From contig NHZP01000108.1 in NCBI GenBank assembly GCA_003313425.1, positions 1-64,000 on the forward strand: a stretch of DNA of 64,000 bases, written 5' to 3'. Every line of letters begins with the position of its first letter. Position 1 is the first letter of the stretch. Under the pieces are notes generated by a model. The model did no database searches and was not told where the DNA came from. It saw only the letters and a program-made list of their open reading frames with translations. The translations under genes and the position numbers were made by a program. Shown piece after piece: positions 11,100-22,454 of the stretch. The stretch is from Pseudopyrenochaeta lycopersici. Taxonomy: Eukaryota; Ascomycota; Dothideomycetes; Pleosporales; Pseudopyrenochaetaceae.

Positions 11100-13346
11100 T
11101 AACAATAGCTATTATCACGAGATCTTTTAATAGTAAGCTTTAATAGGTATATAGAGTAATTACGTATTATTAAATTATAAAAAAAGCCTTTATAGCAGCT
11201 TAATTAGCTAACCTTATTAAGATTAAGTATCTAGAGCCTTATTAGTAATAATAGGCTCCTCCTCTACTATAATTAATTTTTAAGCCTTACTAGGTTACAG
11301 GCTTTACCTCCTACCTTTTTTCGATAATTTAATATTACTCTAGAGTTATTGTTAAGCTCGCGAGCTACCTTATATTCCTCGCGTAAGGTAGCTTTCTTAG
11401 CTCTCTCTTATTCTCTTATCTCCTTAGCTACCTACCTTATTCTTAATCTCTACTTAAGCTGTAAAGCTTTTAGTTGCTTCTAGGTTTTATAAAGCTTAAT
11501 TACCTTACTTTCCTAGTATTATAGCTCCTCCTTTTTACACTCTTTCTCTTCCTTTTAAGCTTAAGCTACCTGTCAGGGTTCAATCCTTTCAGGTTACTAG
11601 ACGCAGGTGAAAGGGTTCAATCCTTCCAAGTTACTAGACGCAGGTGAAAGGTAACGATCCTGCCAAGTTACTAGACGCAGGTGAAAGGTAACTGTTACCT
11701 CTTACCTTTCACCAAGCTAGGTAACTGGATCGGGACTAGCCTGCTCTAGCTCATGTATATAGGCAGCACCTCTCCCCCGAAGGTGAGAGGTATCTGCTAT
11801 TTTGTCCATTTCCTTTTAAATTGAGTTTCTTCAACTAAGACCGTCCCAACTGTGCGTGTTGACTGCCTTACACTACGTAGACTTTAGTAGGTAACTAAAA
11901 CTAAGCTCTACTATAGTATTCTTTAGGATACTTAAAGACTATAGCCTTACTATAATTCCTACACTTCTTCTTATACTTAAGAGCCTTTTTAAGCTAAGTA
12001 TTTTTATACTAAAGTATCTAGTTTTAAGCTAAGATTATATAGATTATTTAGCTAAGCTTTTTTAAGTAACTATTATAGATATTATTAACTACTTACCTAA
12101 GGAGACACTCTATCTTCCTCTAATTACTTATACTAAGTACTAAAGAGGAGCTACTACTTAAGGAAGGCCTATCCTTTAAGGCTAGAGTTATATTAAATTA
12201 GTTAAGAATAACGTTAAGATTAAAAGGTTTAATACCTATTAACGCAAAGGCCTTACGTATTATTATTTTTTAATAGAGGAGCTCTAGGCTTGATAGAAGA
12301 GGCAGAAAAAATCTTATTTAGTAATCCTACTAAGCCCTTTAGCTTAAGAAATAAAATTTAATAACTTAGCATAATAAGTAGCTGTAAGAGGCCTAAACAC
12401 GCCTATATTAAGAGGCTGTAAAGTATAAGTAGAATAAGGAGGATAAATAGCTAAGAGGATCTTATTTTAATTATAATATCTTATAAAATCTATAGTAATA
12501 TAAGATCTATAGCTATTAAGAATAAGTAATTAATAAGCTTAGTAAGCCTTTATTTTTATCTTGCGATTAAACACCTCTTTAAGCTAGGATAGGCCTATAT
12601 TATTACTAGTCTATCTATTTAGTAATAAGGTAAAGAAGGCCTAGTAGTGCTAAGGCTTAAAATCTTATAACTACGAGTCTTAGATGTTGCCTAAGGCAGC
12701 CTAGTAGATTAGAGCAGGCGTAAGAGAGCTACTATTAGCGTAGATGTAAGCTAACGTAGTAATCTACTTATAACTACTATCTTAAGTAGTATACCTTATC
12801 TTTCTATTCTTATAATCCTTTTTAAAGAATACGCGCTTTATTTTATTAAGGATCCTAATAAGGAAGCCTTTCTAATCTATATTATAAATATATCGCGGGT
12901 TAATAGAGTACTACTTAATCTTAAGCTCTAAAAGCTTAAAATAGAGGCTATACTTAAAGGTAGAATTAGCGTTAGAGTAATTAAGATTAAGGCTAGATAT
13001 AAAACGTAATATAAGCTTAATATTATAATGCTAGATAAAGTAGCTAACCTAGTTTACACTAGGCTGCCTAGATACTATTTAGGCTGCAAAATTTTATATA
13101 ATAGGCTAAGTTAGAGGCTGGCCTTATAAGGATAGTCTCTAGATATACTATATAAGCTCTGTTTCCTGCGCGTTATTAAGAAATTAGTTATTATTAATCT
13201 TAGTTATATAAGAGCCTGTAACGCCTTAGTAACGTTTTAACAGCGCTAAGTAACTGCACTAATACTTATCTATATATTCTTAATAATTAAAGGATTCTCC
13301 TACTTATAGGGAATTTAATGCTTTAATTGCAGCGTTAATACCTGCT
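11100..13346 (-). pseudogene. Element A transposase, RIP-dead
   Basis: On the minus strand the sequence follows the intact Fot-like transposase at 61247-63136 segment by segment. For example, 12480-12640 matches the region around the second catalytic Asp, and the N-terminal helix-turn-helix region is near 13200-13346. Start and Gln/Trp codons are RIP-altered: the expected ATG at about 13346 now reads ATA. A solo LTR interrupts the C-terminal coiled-coil part at 11571-11872. Confidence 0.75.
11571..11872. repeat. Probable solo LTR with internal 37-bp tandem repeats
   Basis: It starts TGTCAGGG and ends CTTACA (TG...CA), with near-identical flanks CTACC (11566-11570) and CTACG (11873-11877), suggesting a 5-bp duplication with one change. 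From 11576 to about 11686 a 37-bp unit containing TTACTAGACGCAGGTGAAAG is repeated three times. The block is GC-normal and lacks RIP marks although the host transposase around it is mutated, so it probably arrived later. No internal retroelement sequence is present. Confidence 0.55.
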
Positions 13347-13439
13347 ATAGTAGTAGAGAAATCGCGTGTTAAAGTTTCGCGGAACTTTCGTGTTCGCGTG
13401 CCTTAGGTAGTGGCGTTCCTCAGGTGGTTGGGCACGTTA

Positions 13440-15626
13440 ACGCACGCCCCTTAACAATTGCACGATTTTTTTAACACTGTTAGGACACAGGTCTGCTCCT
13501 ACTGCGCCAAACAACTAAAAAGGTAACAATGATCTGCTATCTGCAGGTTATGCTGAACAGAATAGTACTTAACGTCGTACTGGTGACCAGCCAGCGGCTA
13601 CCTTAGCTCTCCGCCTTTGCAGCCTGACAAACACTACGTATCTCAACCAATATGGACTCAATTACAGCTGCGCTTATAGCTATCAACTCCTTAGAGCCTA
13701 GCGAAGATATTAATTACACAAAATTAGTAAATGCCTATAGCGTTAACCGTATAACGCTCGCAAGGCGGCACTAGCGCGTTTTAACCTCGCGATTAGTTAA
13801 AGCTTAAAATTAATAAAATCTCTATCTACACTAAGAAAAGGAGCTTATCTAGTATATTATCTAGCTTACTAAGTAAGGTCTACTACCTAGTAAGGCTATA
13901 ATTTAAAACTTTACTTCTTAAATAGCTAAAAAAGATATAAGAAAGAACTAGGTTAATTACTTTATTAAGCAGTACAGTATCTATCTTATCTCTTTATATA
14001 TAGTTAGTATAGATAATAGCTGCTATAAGGCTAATTCTTTTAATAAGTATAGCCTCTATTTTAAGCTTTTAGATAATAAGATTAAGTAATATAAGATAGA
14101 CGCTTAGTATATATATAATATAGATAAAAAGGGTCCCTATTAAGTGTAATAGGTAAGTTAAAGAGGATATTTAGTAAAACCTTATATAAGTAAGAGAACT
14201 ATAAATCCTTTATTTAGAGTAGTAATAGAAAGTAGATTACCTTAATAGCTTATATCTATATAGATAGATTATCTCTAGAGCTTACTCTAATATTTTAGCT
14301 AGCTTATCTTTAATCTAAGATAGCTAGCTATCAGAGTTTAATCTTAAAGATAATTAAGGTTATTATACTTGATCTCTCTTAAGATAAATAAATAATAATA
14401 TAGGCTTTGTATAGCTAAAATAGGTGTTTAATTATAATACTAAAGTAAAAGCTTAAGTCTCTTATTAATTACTTATTTTTAATAGCTATATTTTTATATT
14501 TTTATAGATTTTATTAACTATTATAACTAAAATAGGATCCTTTTAGCTATTTATATTTCTTACCTATATTATAGCTTATAGCTACTTAATATAAGTATAT
14601 TTAAGCTTCTCCTACTTACGTACTTAGTAGAGATCTTATAGTTTATAAAGAGAAGCTAAAAGCTAGTCTTTATTAGTAAAAGAGACTTCTATTCTTTCTT
14701 TAAAGTAACCTAAGTAGCTTTATTTAAAAAGGAGACTATCTTTAAACCTTTTAAAGTAACTAGCTTATTACTCTTTAATCCTAAAGTTATTTTTAAAAAG
14801 TTATTACTAAGCTAGCTATATAAGAGAATATAAGTAATAGTAAGTTCTTAAAGCTAAGTACTAAGAATTAGAGAGAGCTAGAGGCGCTAGTATACTATTT
14901 TATTACGTATTATAAGAATAAAAGGGCTAAAAAGCTTAGTAAGATCTTTTACTATATTTATACTAAAAAGGCTATTCTTAAGTATAAAGTAGTAGCTATA
15001 AAAGGCAGTTTTATTTATAAAAGGAAGTATAAGAAGTAAAGTAAAGTTCTCTTATTATAGCTAAATAAGGACTATTATAGTAGTACTATATTTTAGTTAC
15101 TTAAGAAAGTTAAAGAAGTATATAACTAATAAGAGGCTAGAGCTTATAAGAAAGAAGAGTAGTAATATTAAAAGCTTAAAGTAGCTAAGTATTATAAAGA
15201 GTAAAAGTAGGCTAAAGCTAAAATAGTTTAAGTAAAGTAAGTAGCTAGAGCTAAGGCTAAGTTACTAAAGTAGAAAGAAAAGATAGATTAAGCTACTAAT
15301 TAGGCTGCTAGGTAAGCTACTTATAAGGCTATAAAATAACTTAAATAAGAAAAAAGAGTAGCCTTAAAACTACTATAAAGGCTATTACTAGAAAAAAGCA
15401 GGTTATAAGGCTTTATAGTAGTAAGAAGGCTGCAGGTATAGAATTAGGCCTACTACCTATTTTATTACGTAGCAGCCGCAAAATTAAAGTCCCTATTAAG
15501 TACTAGTAGCTCTAGATAGCTATTAGCCTTATAAATTAATCTACTAAAAAAAATCGCAATTATAGCTATAGTATAACGCTTAATACCCTTAAGTTTGCTG
15601 ATAGTTTTAATTTTTGGAGCGTGCGT
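13440..15626 (+). mobile_element. Fot1/pogo-like element B, RIP-mutated
   Basis: The ends are short inverted repeats ACGCACGC(C/T)CC. Target TA lies on both sides (13438-13439 and 15627-15628). It is inserted in a TA within the right terminal repeat of element A. From ATG 13652 the plus strand reads as an N-terminal pogo-type domain (MDSITAALIAINSLEP, then NYTKLVNAYSVNR.TLARRH), followed by the transposase core with RIP stops and a Lys/Ala-rich tail to about 15450. Confidence 0.75.
13652..15450 (+). pseudogene. Element B transposase, RIP-dead
   Basis: The start region is nearly unmutated, while the core is full of TAG/TAA codons. Recognisable pieces include the YNIDKKG motif around the first catalytic Asp (near 14120) and a basic coiled-coil tail. 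It is collinear with the intact transposase at 61247-63136 but clearly a different subfamily. Confidence 0.7.
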
Positions 15627-15889
15627 TACAAGAGGACTATTGTTACAAGGTAAGCCTCGATAACGAAACACCCCGCGTAACGCAACACTTGCACACTAAA
15701 ACTCACAACTAAATTAAGGCTATTGAGCCTTACACTATAGCTGTTTTTATGTTTTTTTTAGTAGAGCGATTTATAAGGCCTTAAACTATCTATAGTTACT
15801 AGTATTTAATTAGAAGTTTAATTTCGCAGCTGCTATATAACTAATAGGTAGTAGGCCTAATAGAGTACCTATAAATTTCTTACTACTAC

Positions 15890-18110
15890 TAGGCCTTATA
15901 ACTTACCTTTTTCTAGTAATAGCTTTTATAGTAGTTTTAAGGCTACTCTTATTTCCTTTTTAGTATAATTTAAAAGCTTATTTAAGTTCTTTTACAGCTT
16001 TATAAGTAGCCTATCTAGCAGCCTAATTAGCTACTTATTCTACCTTTTCTTTCTACCTTAATAATCTAGCCTTAGCTCTAGCTACTTGCCTTAATTAAAC
16101 TAACTTAGCTTTAGCCTACTTTCTCTCCTTATAATACTTAGCTACTTTAAGCTTTTAATATTACTACTCCTTCTCTTTATAAGCTCTAGCCTCTTAGTAA
16201 TTATGTACCTTCTTTACTTTCTTAAGTAACTAGAATACTATACTACTATAATAGTTCTTATCTTACTATAGTAGGGGGACTTTACTTTATTTCTTATACT
16301 TTCTTTTATAAATAAGGATGTCTTTTATAGCTACTACTTTATACTTAAAGATAGACTTTTTAGTATAGATATAGTAAAAGATCTTACTAAGTTTTCTAGC
16401 CTTTTTATCTTTATAACTTTTAATAACCTAGCGTACTAGCGCCTTTAGCTCTTTCTAATTATTTATACTTAGCTTTAACTAATTATTGATACTTAGCTTT
16501 AAGGACTTACTATTACTTATGGTTACTTAAATAGCTAGCTTAGCTTTAAATCTTTTAAGAATAACTTTAAAATTAAAAGATAATAGGCTAGTTACCTTAA
16601 ATGCCTCTAACGATAGTCTCCTTTTTAAATAAGGCTACCCAGGCTACTTTCAAGAAAGAATAAAAATCTCTTTTACTAATAAAAATTAGCTTCTAGCTTC
16701 TCTTTATAAACTATAAGATCTCTTATAAGTATACTAATAAGAGTAGCTTAAATATATCTATATTAAGTGGCTATAAGCTATAAGTTAAGTAAGAAGAATA
16801 AATAGCTAAGAGGATCTTATTTTAGTTATAGTAGTTTATAAAATCTATAAAAATATAAGATTTATAGCTATTAAGAATAAGTAATTAATAAACGGATTAA
16901 GCTTTTACTTTAGTAACATGTCTCACAAGCAAGCGCCGCGGACAAGCGAGCGCCGCAGTCTAAACTACACTAAAAATCTTAAAAGTTTATCTCCTAGATC
17001 TTAACATCAGTAATACTTAATAATCTAAAAACTTAAAGATAGCTTCTTATGCTTATATATAGATTATTTCTTAAGTTATAAAAGTATATATTAAGTAATT
17101 CTTAAGATATAATAAAATTATTAGAAGTTAAGGATAAAAATACTATATCTATAGAATTATAGAACCTTTTAGTCTAAGAAGTTAGTAAATACTTTAGAAT
17201 TAGTATAAGAAGCTATCTTTAAGTTTGCAGAGTATTTAATATTACTAACGTTAAGATATAGGAGATAATGTTTTGAGATTTTTGGTGTATTTTGGACTGC
17301 GGCGCTCGCTGGTGAGGCACGTTATTATAATTAAATATATATTTTAGCTATACTTAGCCTATATTATTATTTATTTGTCCTAAAAAGGTAAAGTAAAGTA
17401 AGCTTAATTATCTTTAAAATTAAACTCTTATAGCTAGCTATTTTAGATTAAGTATAAGGCTAACTAAAATACTAGAGTAGGCTCTAAAGATAACCTATCT
17501 GCGTAGATGTAGGCTATTAAGGTAATCTACTCTCTATTACTACTCTAGATAAAGGGTCTATAGTTACTCTACTTATATAAGATTCTACTAAATATCCTCT
17601 TTAACCTGCCTAGTACTTCTAAAAGGAACCTCTTTTTATCTATATTATATATATATAGAGCTTCTATCTTATATTACGTAATCTTATTATCTAAAAGCTT
17701 AAAATAGAGGCTATACTTTGTAGATAAATTAGCTTTATAGTAGTTATTATCTATACTAACTATATATTAAGAGATAATATAGACGTTATACTACTTAATA
17801 AAGTAAGTAACCTAGTTCTTTCTAACGTCCTTTTTAGCTATTTAAGATGTAAAGGTTTAAATTAAAGCCCTAGTAGGTGGTAGGCCTCGCTTAGTAAGCT
17901 AGATAATGTACTAGATAAGCTCCTTTTCCTGGTGTGGATGGAGATTTTCTTAGTTTTGAGCTTTAACCTCACGCGAGATAGATATGCCTTAACTGCGCCT
18001 TATTAGTGTTATAAGCACAACACTATACTCTCTAGCGATTTGCCTATAAGAAACCTCTTCTCCAGGCTTTAAGGATTTAATTGCTGTAAGCGCATCCTCA
18101 AGTTTCCGCA
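15890..18110 (-). pseudogene. Element C transposase, RIP-dead and MITE-split
   Basis: It is collinear with the intact Fot-like transposase of 61102-63225. The N-terminal helix-turn-helix lies near 17990-18110, the catalytic region is split by the MITE (16916-17322), and the basic C-terminal tail lies near 15900-16300. There are many RIP stops. Confidence 0.75.
16916..17322. mobile_element. 407-bp MITE inside element C
   Basis: Both ends carry inverted copies of AC(A/G)TG(T/C)CTCAC followed by AGCGAGCGCCGCAGTC and a shared CACTAAAAATCT-like stretch. TA duplications flank it (16914-16915 and 17323-17324). The interior is AT-rich and has no frame. The GCGCCGC part is doubled in the left end. 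Joining its flanks restores collinearity of the host transposase with the intact relative. Confidence 0.75.
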
Positions 18111-18202
18111 TATTGGTTGAGTTACGTGGTATTGAAAAGTTGGTGTTGCATGCTGGGCTGTTGCGTTACGCGGGGTGTTTCGTTACGGGGTGAACCTCGG
18201 TA

Positions 18203-18550
18203 CGAGGACAGCGAGTAGATACTTCTCGGCGACTTTAATCTGCATTATCCCCTATAGGGAGGATTGAACGTACAGTGTAACACATGGGGACATATCTCAC
18301 CAGCCCGCCCCAAGACCAAAAAATAATAAACTGGTACAGGCGTTCCCCGATGGCCATGTCATTGCGGCGAACCGAGGTCTGTTCTATCCAGCACGCGCGA
18401 CGAATGGAGTGTAGCGGGCCCTGACGCATGCGCGGATGATCCTGGGGAAATTTGACAAGGTGATCGACGTTTCCTGGAAGTTTAATAAAGTTCTGGAGAG
18501 CATTAGCACAGTAGAGTCGGCTCACAAGTGGGTTCGTGCAGGAAGTTGAG
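18203..18550 (+). pseudogene. Tad-like LINE endonuclease, 3' part
   Basis: Immediately right of element A the frame resumes with YEDSE.ILLGDFNLHYPL.GG, the conserved GDFNLHHPxWGG block of LINE endonucleases. Two Trp/Gln positions are stops. Later codons suggest further coding sequence with frameshifts, and the end is not definable. It was continuous with 10442-10962 before element A inserted. Confidence 0.7.
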
Positions 18551-19052
18551 CCAAGTTACAGCAGGGTGATCATTCGCACAACATCTCAACACGCATCACC
18601 TGGCTTCTTCAGCCTGTATTATGCAGAACTCAGGGGATTTGTTTTCACCGAGTATGAGGTCTCTGCGGCTGGATCTCGGTAATTTTGGTTACCCAAACTA
18701 AGCTGTTAAAGTCGTTTAAGCTTCCAAAATAGGTCCCTGCAAAGACACGTGGGTTGTCTCTTCATAAACTAAGGAGACTAGACCCTGCTTACGGAGAACT
18801 ACGGAGACCTGAGACTATGTATGCAATCCTTGGCATATTATAGCCTCATCAGCTTATTCCGAATCTATACATACTTGGGTTCATTCAGTTAGGTGACGAC
18901 ATGAACGCCGAGATGTCAAAGCCGTAGACACAGTCTTTGGCGCTTCTTAGGTCTTGACCACCACCTAAGCTGGTTTAGTTCTTACGGCGAGAGATTGGTG
19001 GTTTGAGACCATGGCCGCGGCCTTTGAGAATTTATAATTTCATCAGAGTGCT
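18551..19052. other. Non-coding stretch upstream of the NLP gene
   Basis: There is no convincing frame or repeat end. It has balanced base composition and no RIP marks. It probably holds the upstream region of the NLP gene plus leftover LINE sequence. Confidence 0.4.
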
Positions 19053-19067
19053 TTGAGCGAAGATAGG

Positions 19068-19074
19068 TATAAAT
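19068..19074 (+). promoter_or_regulatory. TATA-like box of the NLP gene
   Basis: TATAAAT lies 90 bp upstream of the chosen ATG (19164). A pyrimidine-rich CTCACC/CAATCACC stretch, typical of fungal leaders, lies between them. Confidence 0.45.
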
Positions 19075-19163
19075 TGAACGAAACCCTATCTCCTTTGAAG
19101 CCGCAACAACGCATCCCGCAGCCAATACTCTTCACTCAATCACCAGAACTCATTTATTTCATT

Positions 19164-20017
19164 ATGCTTCCTACTGCTATACTCTCCGCTCTGGCAATGG
19201 CAGTTTGCGCCTTGGGTGCCCCCATCGAATCCCGTCTCGAAACTCGTGCTGTGGTCAATCATGACACCCTCAATCCTATCCCTACACGCCTCCAGGGTGG
19301 CAGGATCGGCAGGGCCATTGAAATATTCACCCCATTGCTTCATATTGCCCATGGCTGCCAGCCTTACACGGCTGTGGATGACGCTGGAAATACAAGGTGA
19401 GTGGTTCCGTCCGTTCTTCTATGCCTTTACTGATTAATCATCTTTGCAAATAGCGGTGGTCTCCAGGACACAGGCAACGTGAGTGCAGGCTGCAGAGATC
19501 AGAGCAAGGGCCAGCTCTACGCCAGAGCGGCTTGGCATAGGGGCAAATTCGCCATCATGTACGCCTGGTAAGGATGCCAATATAGGAACAGTGTGTGAGA
19601 CACTTACTGACTTCGCATCTCTGTCTTTGAAGGTATTTTCCTAAAGACCAACCCACCGCTGGCAATGTCGTTGGTGGCCACCGGCATGACTGGGAGAGTA
19701 TCGTAGTCTGGCTCGACAACCCCTCGAACGATAACCCTCGGCTTATCGGCGCCGCTGCGTCCGGCCACGGAGGATTCAAGCCTACCACAAACCCGCAAAG
19801 GAGCGGAAACAATGTTAAAGTTGAATACTACGTTGAATTCCCAACCAACCACCAGTTGCAGTTCACTGACACCACCGGACGCTCTTACTGGATTTCTGAC
19901 TGGGACAGGATGCCTAGCGCTGCTAAGACTGCACTCCAGAACACCAACTTTGGAAGTGCTAACGTTCCGTTCAAGGACGGGAACTTCTTCCCCAATCTTG
20001 ACAAGGCTTTTGTCTAA
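19164..20017 (+). CDS. Nep1-like (NLP/NPP1 family) secreted protein, three exons
   Basis: Exons are 19164-19396, 19454-19567 and 19633-20017. The introns (57 and 65 bp) have GT-AG ends, and the frame is preserved to give 243 residues, the usual NLP length. The first 17-19 residues after this ATG form a hydrophobic secretion signal (LPTAILSALAMAVCALGA). A start 37 codons upstream in the same frame is possible but would bury the signal. The family heptapeptide GHRHDWE is encoded at 19676-19696. Two cysteines (HGCQPY in exon 1, AGCRD in exon 2) fit type I NLPs. NLPs are secreted, bind plant plasma-membrane sphingolipids and many are necrosis-inducing. Activity of this copy is unknown. The gene is intact, free of RIP, and lies between repeats. 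Confidence 0.93.
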
Positions 20018-20863
20018 GTAGAAAAAGCAAAGGTAGCGCCTACTAGTGCTTTTAGCGTATATACCAACCTATTCAGGTTAGTCTTATTTGGCAATCTCGT
20101 CTATGTATTGCTCTCATTGTACGTAGCTTGTAATACAACCAACATTCCTTCCTCTTCTTCACTTGACACCTCAGAGTTACACATGGATGGAATTCCGCCA
20201 AGAAAATTCCATTCTGTCCACGCTAAATTCCCTCCATGGAATAGATTTATTCCAACAGAACGCTGTAAATAGTTAGAGCCAGCTACATCCGCACGAGTTA
20301 CCTGATTTGGAACCCCGTAATGATTTCTTAGTTTAGTGACGTATGGATTACAGTTTCTGATAACCCCGCATCCTAACGTCAGACCATCCTCTTGAGGAAG
20401 ATTCCTTAACGCCTATGCAACACCACTCAATAATGCAATAAGAGATTTAGGAAGTGAATTAATAAATGCCTTTCTCTACACCCTTCTTACCTTCTAGAGA
20501 TTTCCCCACTTCTCAGTCGGGTGTAGAGCAGAGTCGCTAACAATCAAATAAGTTTGCAAATATAGATTCCCGTTTCTACTTGATTCAGTTTCAATCAAAT
20601 TAAGTATCTACAGCTAAATTTTAGCTGCAAATTAAGTATTAAATAAAGTATTTGATTAATTGATTAGAGATTTATTAATAGATCGAGTTTTTTTATAAGG
20701 TTTTTGAGCATGCTAATAGATTAATATAGTGATAGTTTTCTAGTGTTGTAATGCTGTTAGTAAGCTGCTAGCCAGCCACCCTAGATCGTCTATTCTTACC
20801 GTGCGCTCTGCTCGCTGTCAGCTCTATACCTTAAGGCCATTTCTTACGTTGTTTCTACCTATT
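20018..20863. other. Downstream region of the NLP gene and left flank of hAT1
   Basis: There is no gene. 20018-20150 is probably the NLP 3' UTR. 20183-20250 has several GGAATT/AATTCC half-sites facing one another, perhaps a small repeat. From about 20590 the sequence becomes AT-rich and runs into the 5' flank of the degraded hAT element. Confidence 0.4.
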
Positions 20864-21973
20864 ATGCTACTAAAATCCAGCCCTAGAGGTGCTAAACGCG
20901 CAGCTAGAGGCGTTGAGAGACTAGCAAAACGCGTTCGAGTACTGCGCGGCAGCGGTACAGCTAGCTAGCTACTTAAGTTGCTTAAATCGCAGGCTTAACT
21001 ACCTATAAGGCGGCCTGAGGGTATAGAGCTGCTGATTTCGCACTCCTCGCCGCGCAGAGTGCTGGTTGCTGCCGCGTCCCAGGCTACTAACGAGCGCCTG
21101 TTTAAGTCGCTGTTGCGCGATAGTATGCTAGAGCTAGCAGTTGTTGCGCCTGCGGAGGGTGGTTTAAGAGCCGCCACGCTGGCTACTGCAGAGCGAGAGG
21201 ATAGCGACGAGGAGCTGCTCGACCAGCGCTTTGTGGATACCTTTGACAGCATTAATTAGGCTCGTTTGCCGCGGTTTTGTAAGCCTCCGCGCACACTTAG
21301 GGGCAAGAAAAGCTAGGTTTTTGAGCACGGCTACTGCGTAGCGTTGCTCGCTAAAATAGATAGGACCTTTTAGATCTGCCGGTACTGCTATTAGCGTAAG
21401 ATTCTTAATACTTAAGGTCGCGGCTGCCTTAAGGTAACGCTGTTAACGAGCTCTGTTATCACCCACCTAAGGATGAACAAGCCCAGTCACCGTATCTCGC
21501 AGCGCGGTAAGGTGTAATTAATGTTAAAAGGCGGATAAAGGACTGTATACGAAGCCGCTAAAGCTAGCGTATAAATTAGCTAAGATATAGTTAATGCTCT
21601 TAGAAACTTTAACGTACAAGGTCTTAGGATAGAGTTTATGCTGTAGATTGTTAATAATAACTACCCGCTTAGCGAGCTTAAAACACCTGCCTTCTAATCC
21701 TTAGTTCGCCGCATAAACCTAGAGGCAGAGCGTGCGTTGTAGGCGAACTACTAGAGCGTGCCGCGCTTCGCGAGAAGGCTCTATCACTGCCTGTTGCCGC
21801 AGGTTGTTACTAAGCTGTCGCAAGCTGTTAGCAAGATCTATATAAGTTTTAACAGATCGATAACTAAAGGCGGCAAACGTGGGTTCTTTAGGGTAGTCGC
21901 TTACTACGCTGACGCCTCTAGTGCGGTTAAAGACCTACCTATTGCGCTGCCGCAGTTAACTAGCGCCTATACT
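20864..21973 (+). pseudogene. hAT transposase (hAT1), 5' part, RIP-damaged
   Basis: From ATG 20864 the frame runs through a low-complexity N terminus and a clear BED-type zinc finger region (CKPPRTLRGKKS.VFEHGY, then ICRYCY.RKILNT, then SSVITHL). It continues into the first part of the hAT RNase H-like domain (KIYISFNRSITKGGKRGFF, then DLPIALPQLTSAYT). Stops are of RIP type (TAG for W or Q). The frame is cut at ACT 21971-21973 by an inverted-repeat element and resumes at 29253. Confidence 0.85.
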
Positions 21974-22454
21974 GTGCTTTACCCCGCACGCGGGCGCAAA
22001 AAAAGGCCGCACCGCAAATGCCTTAGCGTCCCCTAACACCAACAAATTACTATAGAGAGGAGGACAATTACGCACTTTTTAGAGTAGATTTTAATAAGCT
22101 ATAATACTTATAAAGTAAAGTTACAGATTTTACTATATAGGTTAGTTTTTAGTATTAGAGCTATTAAAATAGCGCGCTTACGTAAGGTTACTAACTAGTT
22201 ATTTAACTATCTATTATAATATAATCTCTTAGCTTATTTAGTATAGAATTAACACGCTTATTAATAAAGCCTTATCTTATCCTCTCTTATCCTTTAAAAG
22301 TAAGCTCTCGCGTATCTCTCTTATCCTAATATAGAAATTTCTTAACGTACTACTTAAGTAGTTACTAGTAATTTTCTATAAAAGTAAAGTTAAGGCTAAA
22401 GTAATAGTTAAACCAACTTTTAAGCTTATAAAGATCTTTCTACTACTATACTAT

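Larger units (their letters stand above)
15663..18183 (-). mobile_element. Fot1/pogo-like element C, RIP-mutated
   Basis: Inverted termini begin ACGAAACACCCCGCGTAACG, with TA target duplications at 15661-15662 and 18184-18185. The element sits in another TA of element A's right terminal repeat. The minus-strand transposase runs from about 18110 (N-terminal domain, unmutated near the end) to about 15890, and a 407-bp MITE interrupts it. The outer 50-300 bp at each end are almost free of RIP changes. Confidence 0.85.
10963..18200 (-). mobile_element. Fot1/pogo-like element A with nested insertions
   Basis: TA duplications at 10961-10962 and 18201-18202 flank the element. The left terminus is built of 15-mers separated by TA: CCGAGGTTCACCCCG, CCGAGGCTCACCTCG and ACGATCGTCCCCTCG, followed from 11014 by a further inverted repeat (ACGTGCCCCACCACCTGAGG...). 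The inverted copy on the right is split: 13380-13437, then element B, then 15629-15660, then element C, then 18186-18200. Without B, C and the solo LTR, A would be about 2.2 kb, normal for Fot1-type elements. Confidence 0.85.

Noticed and set aside
11576..11686. CRISPR-like array
   Set aside because: The three 37-bp units are directly adjacent without spacers, inside a probable LTR of a fungal genome.
18235..18525. 96-codon open frame on the minus strand
   Set aside because: It lies opposite the LINE endonuclease remnant (GDFNLH block on plus) and has no recognisable features.
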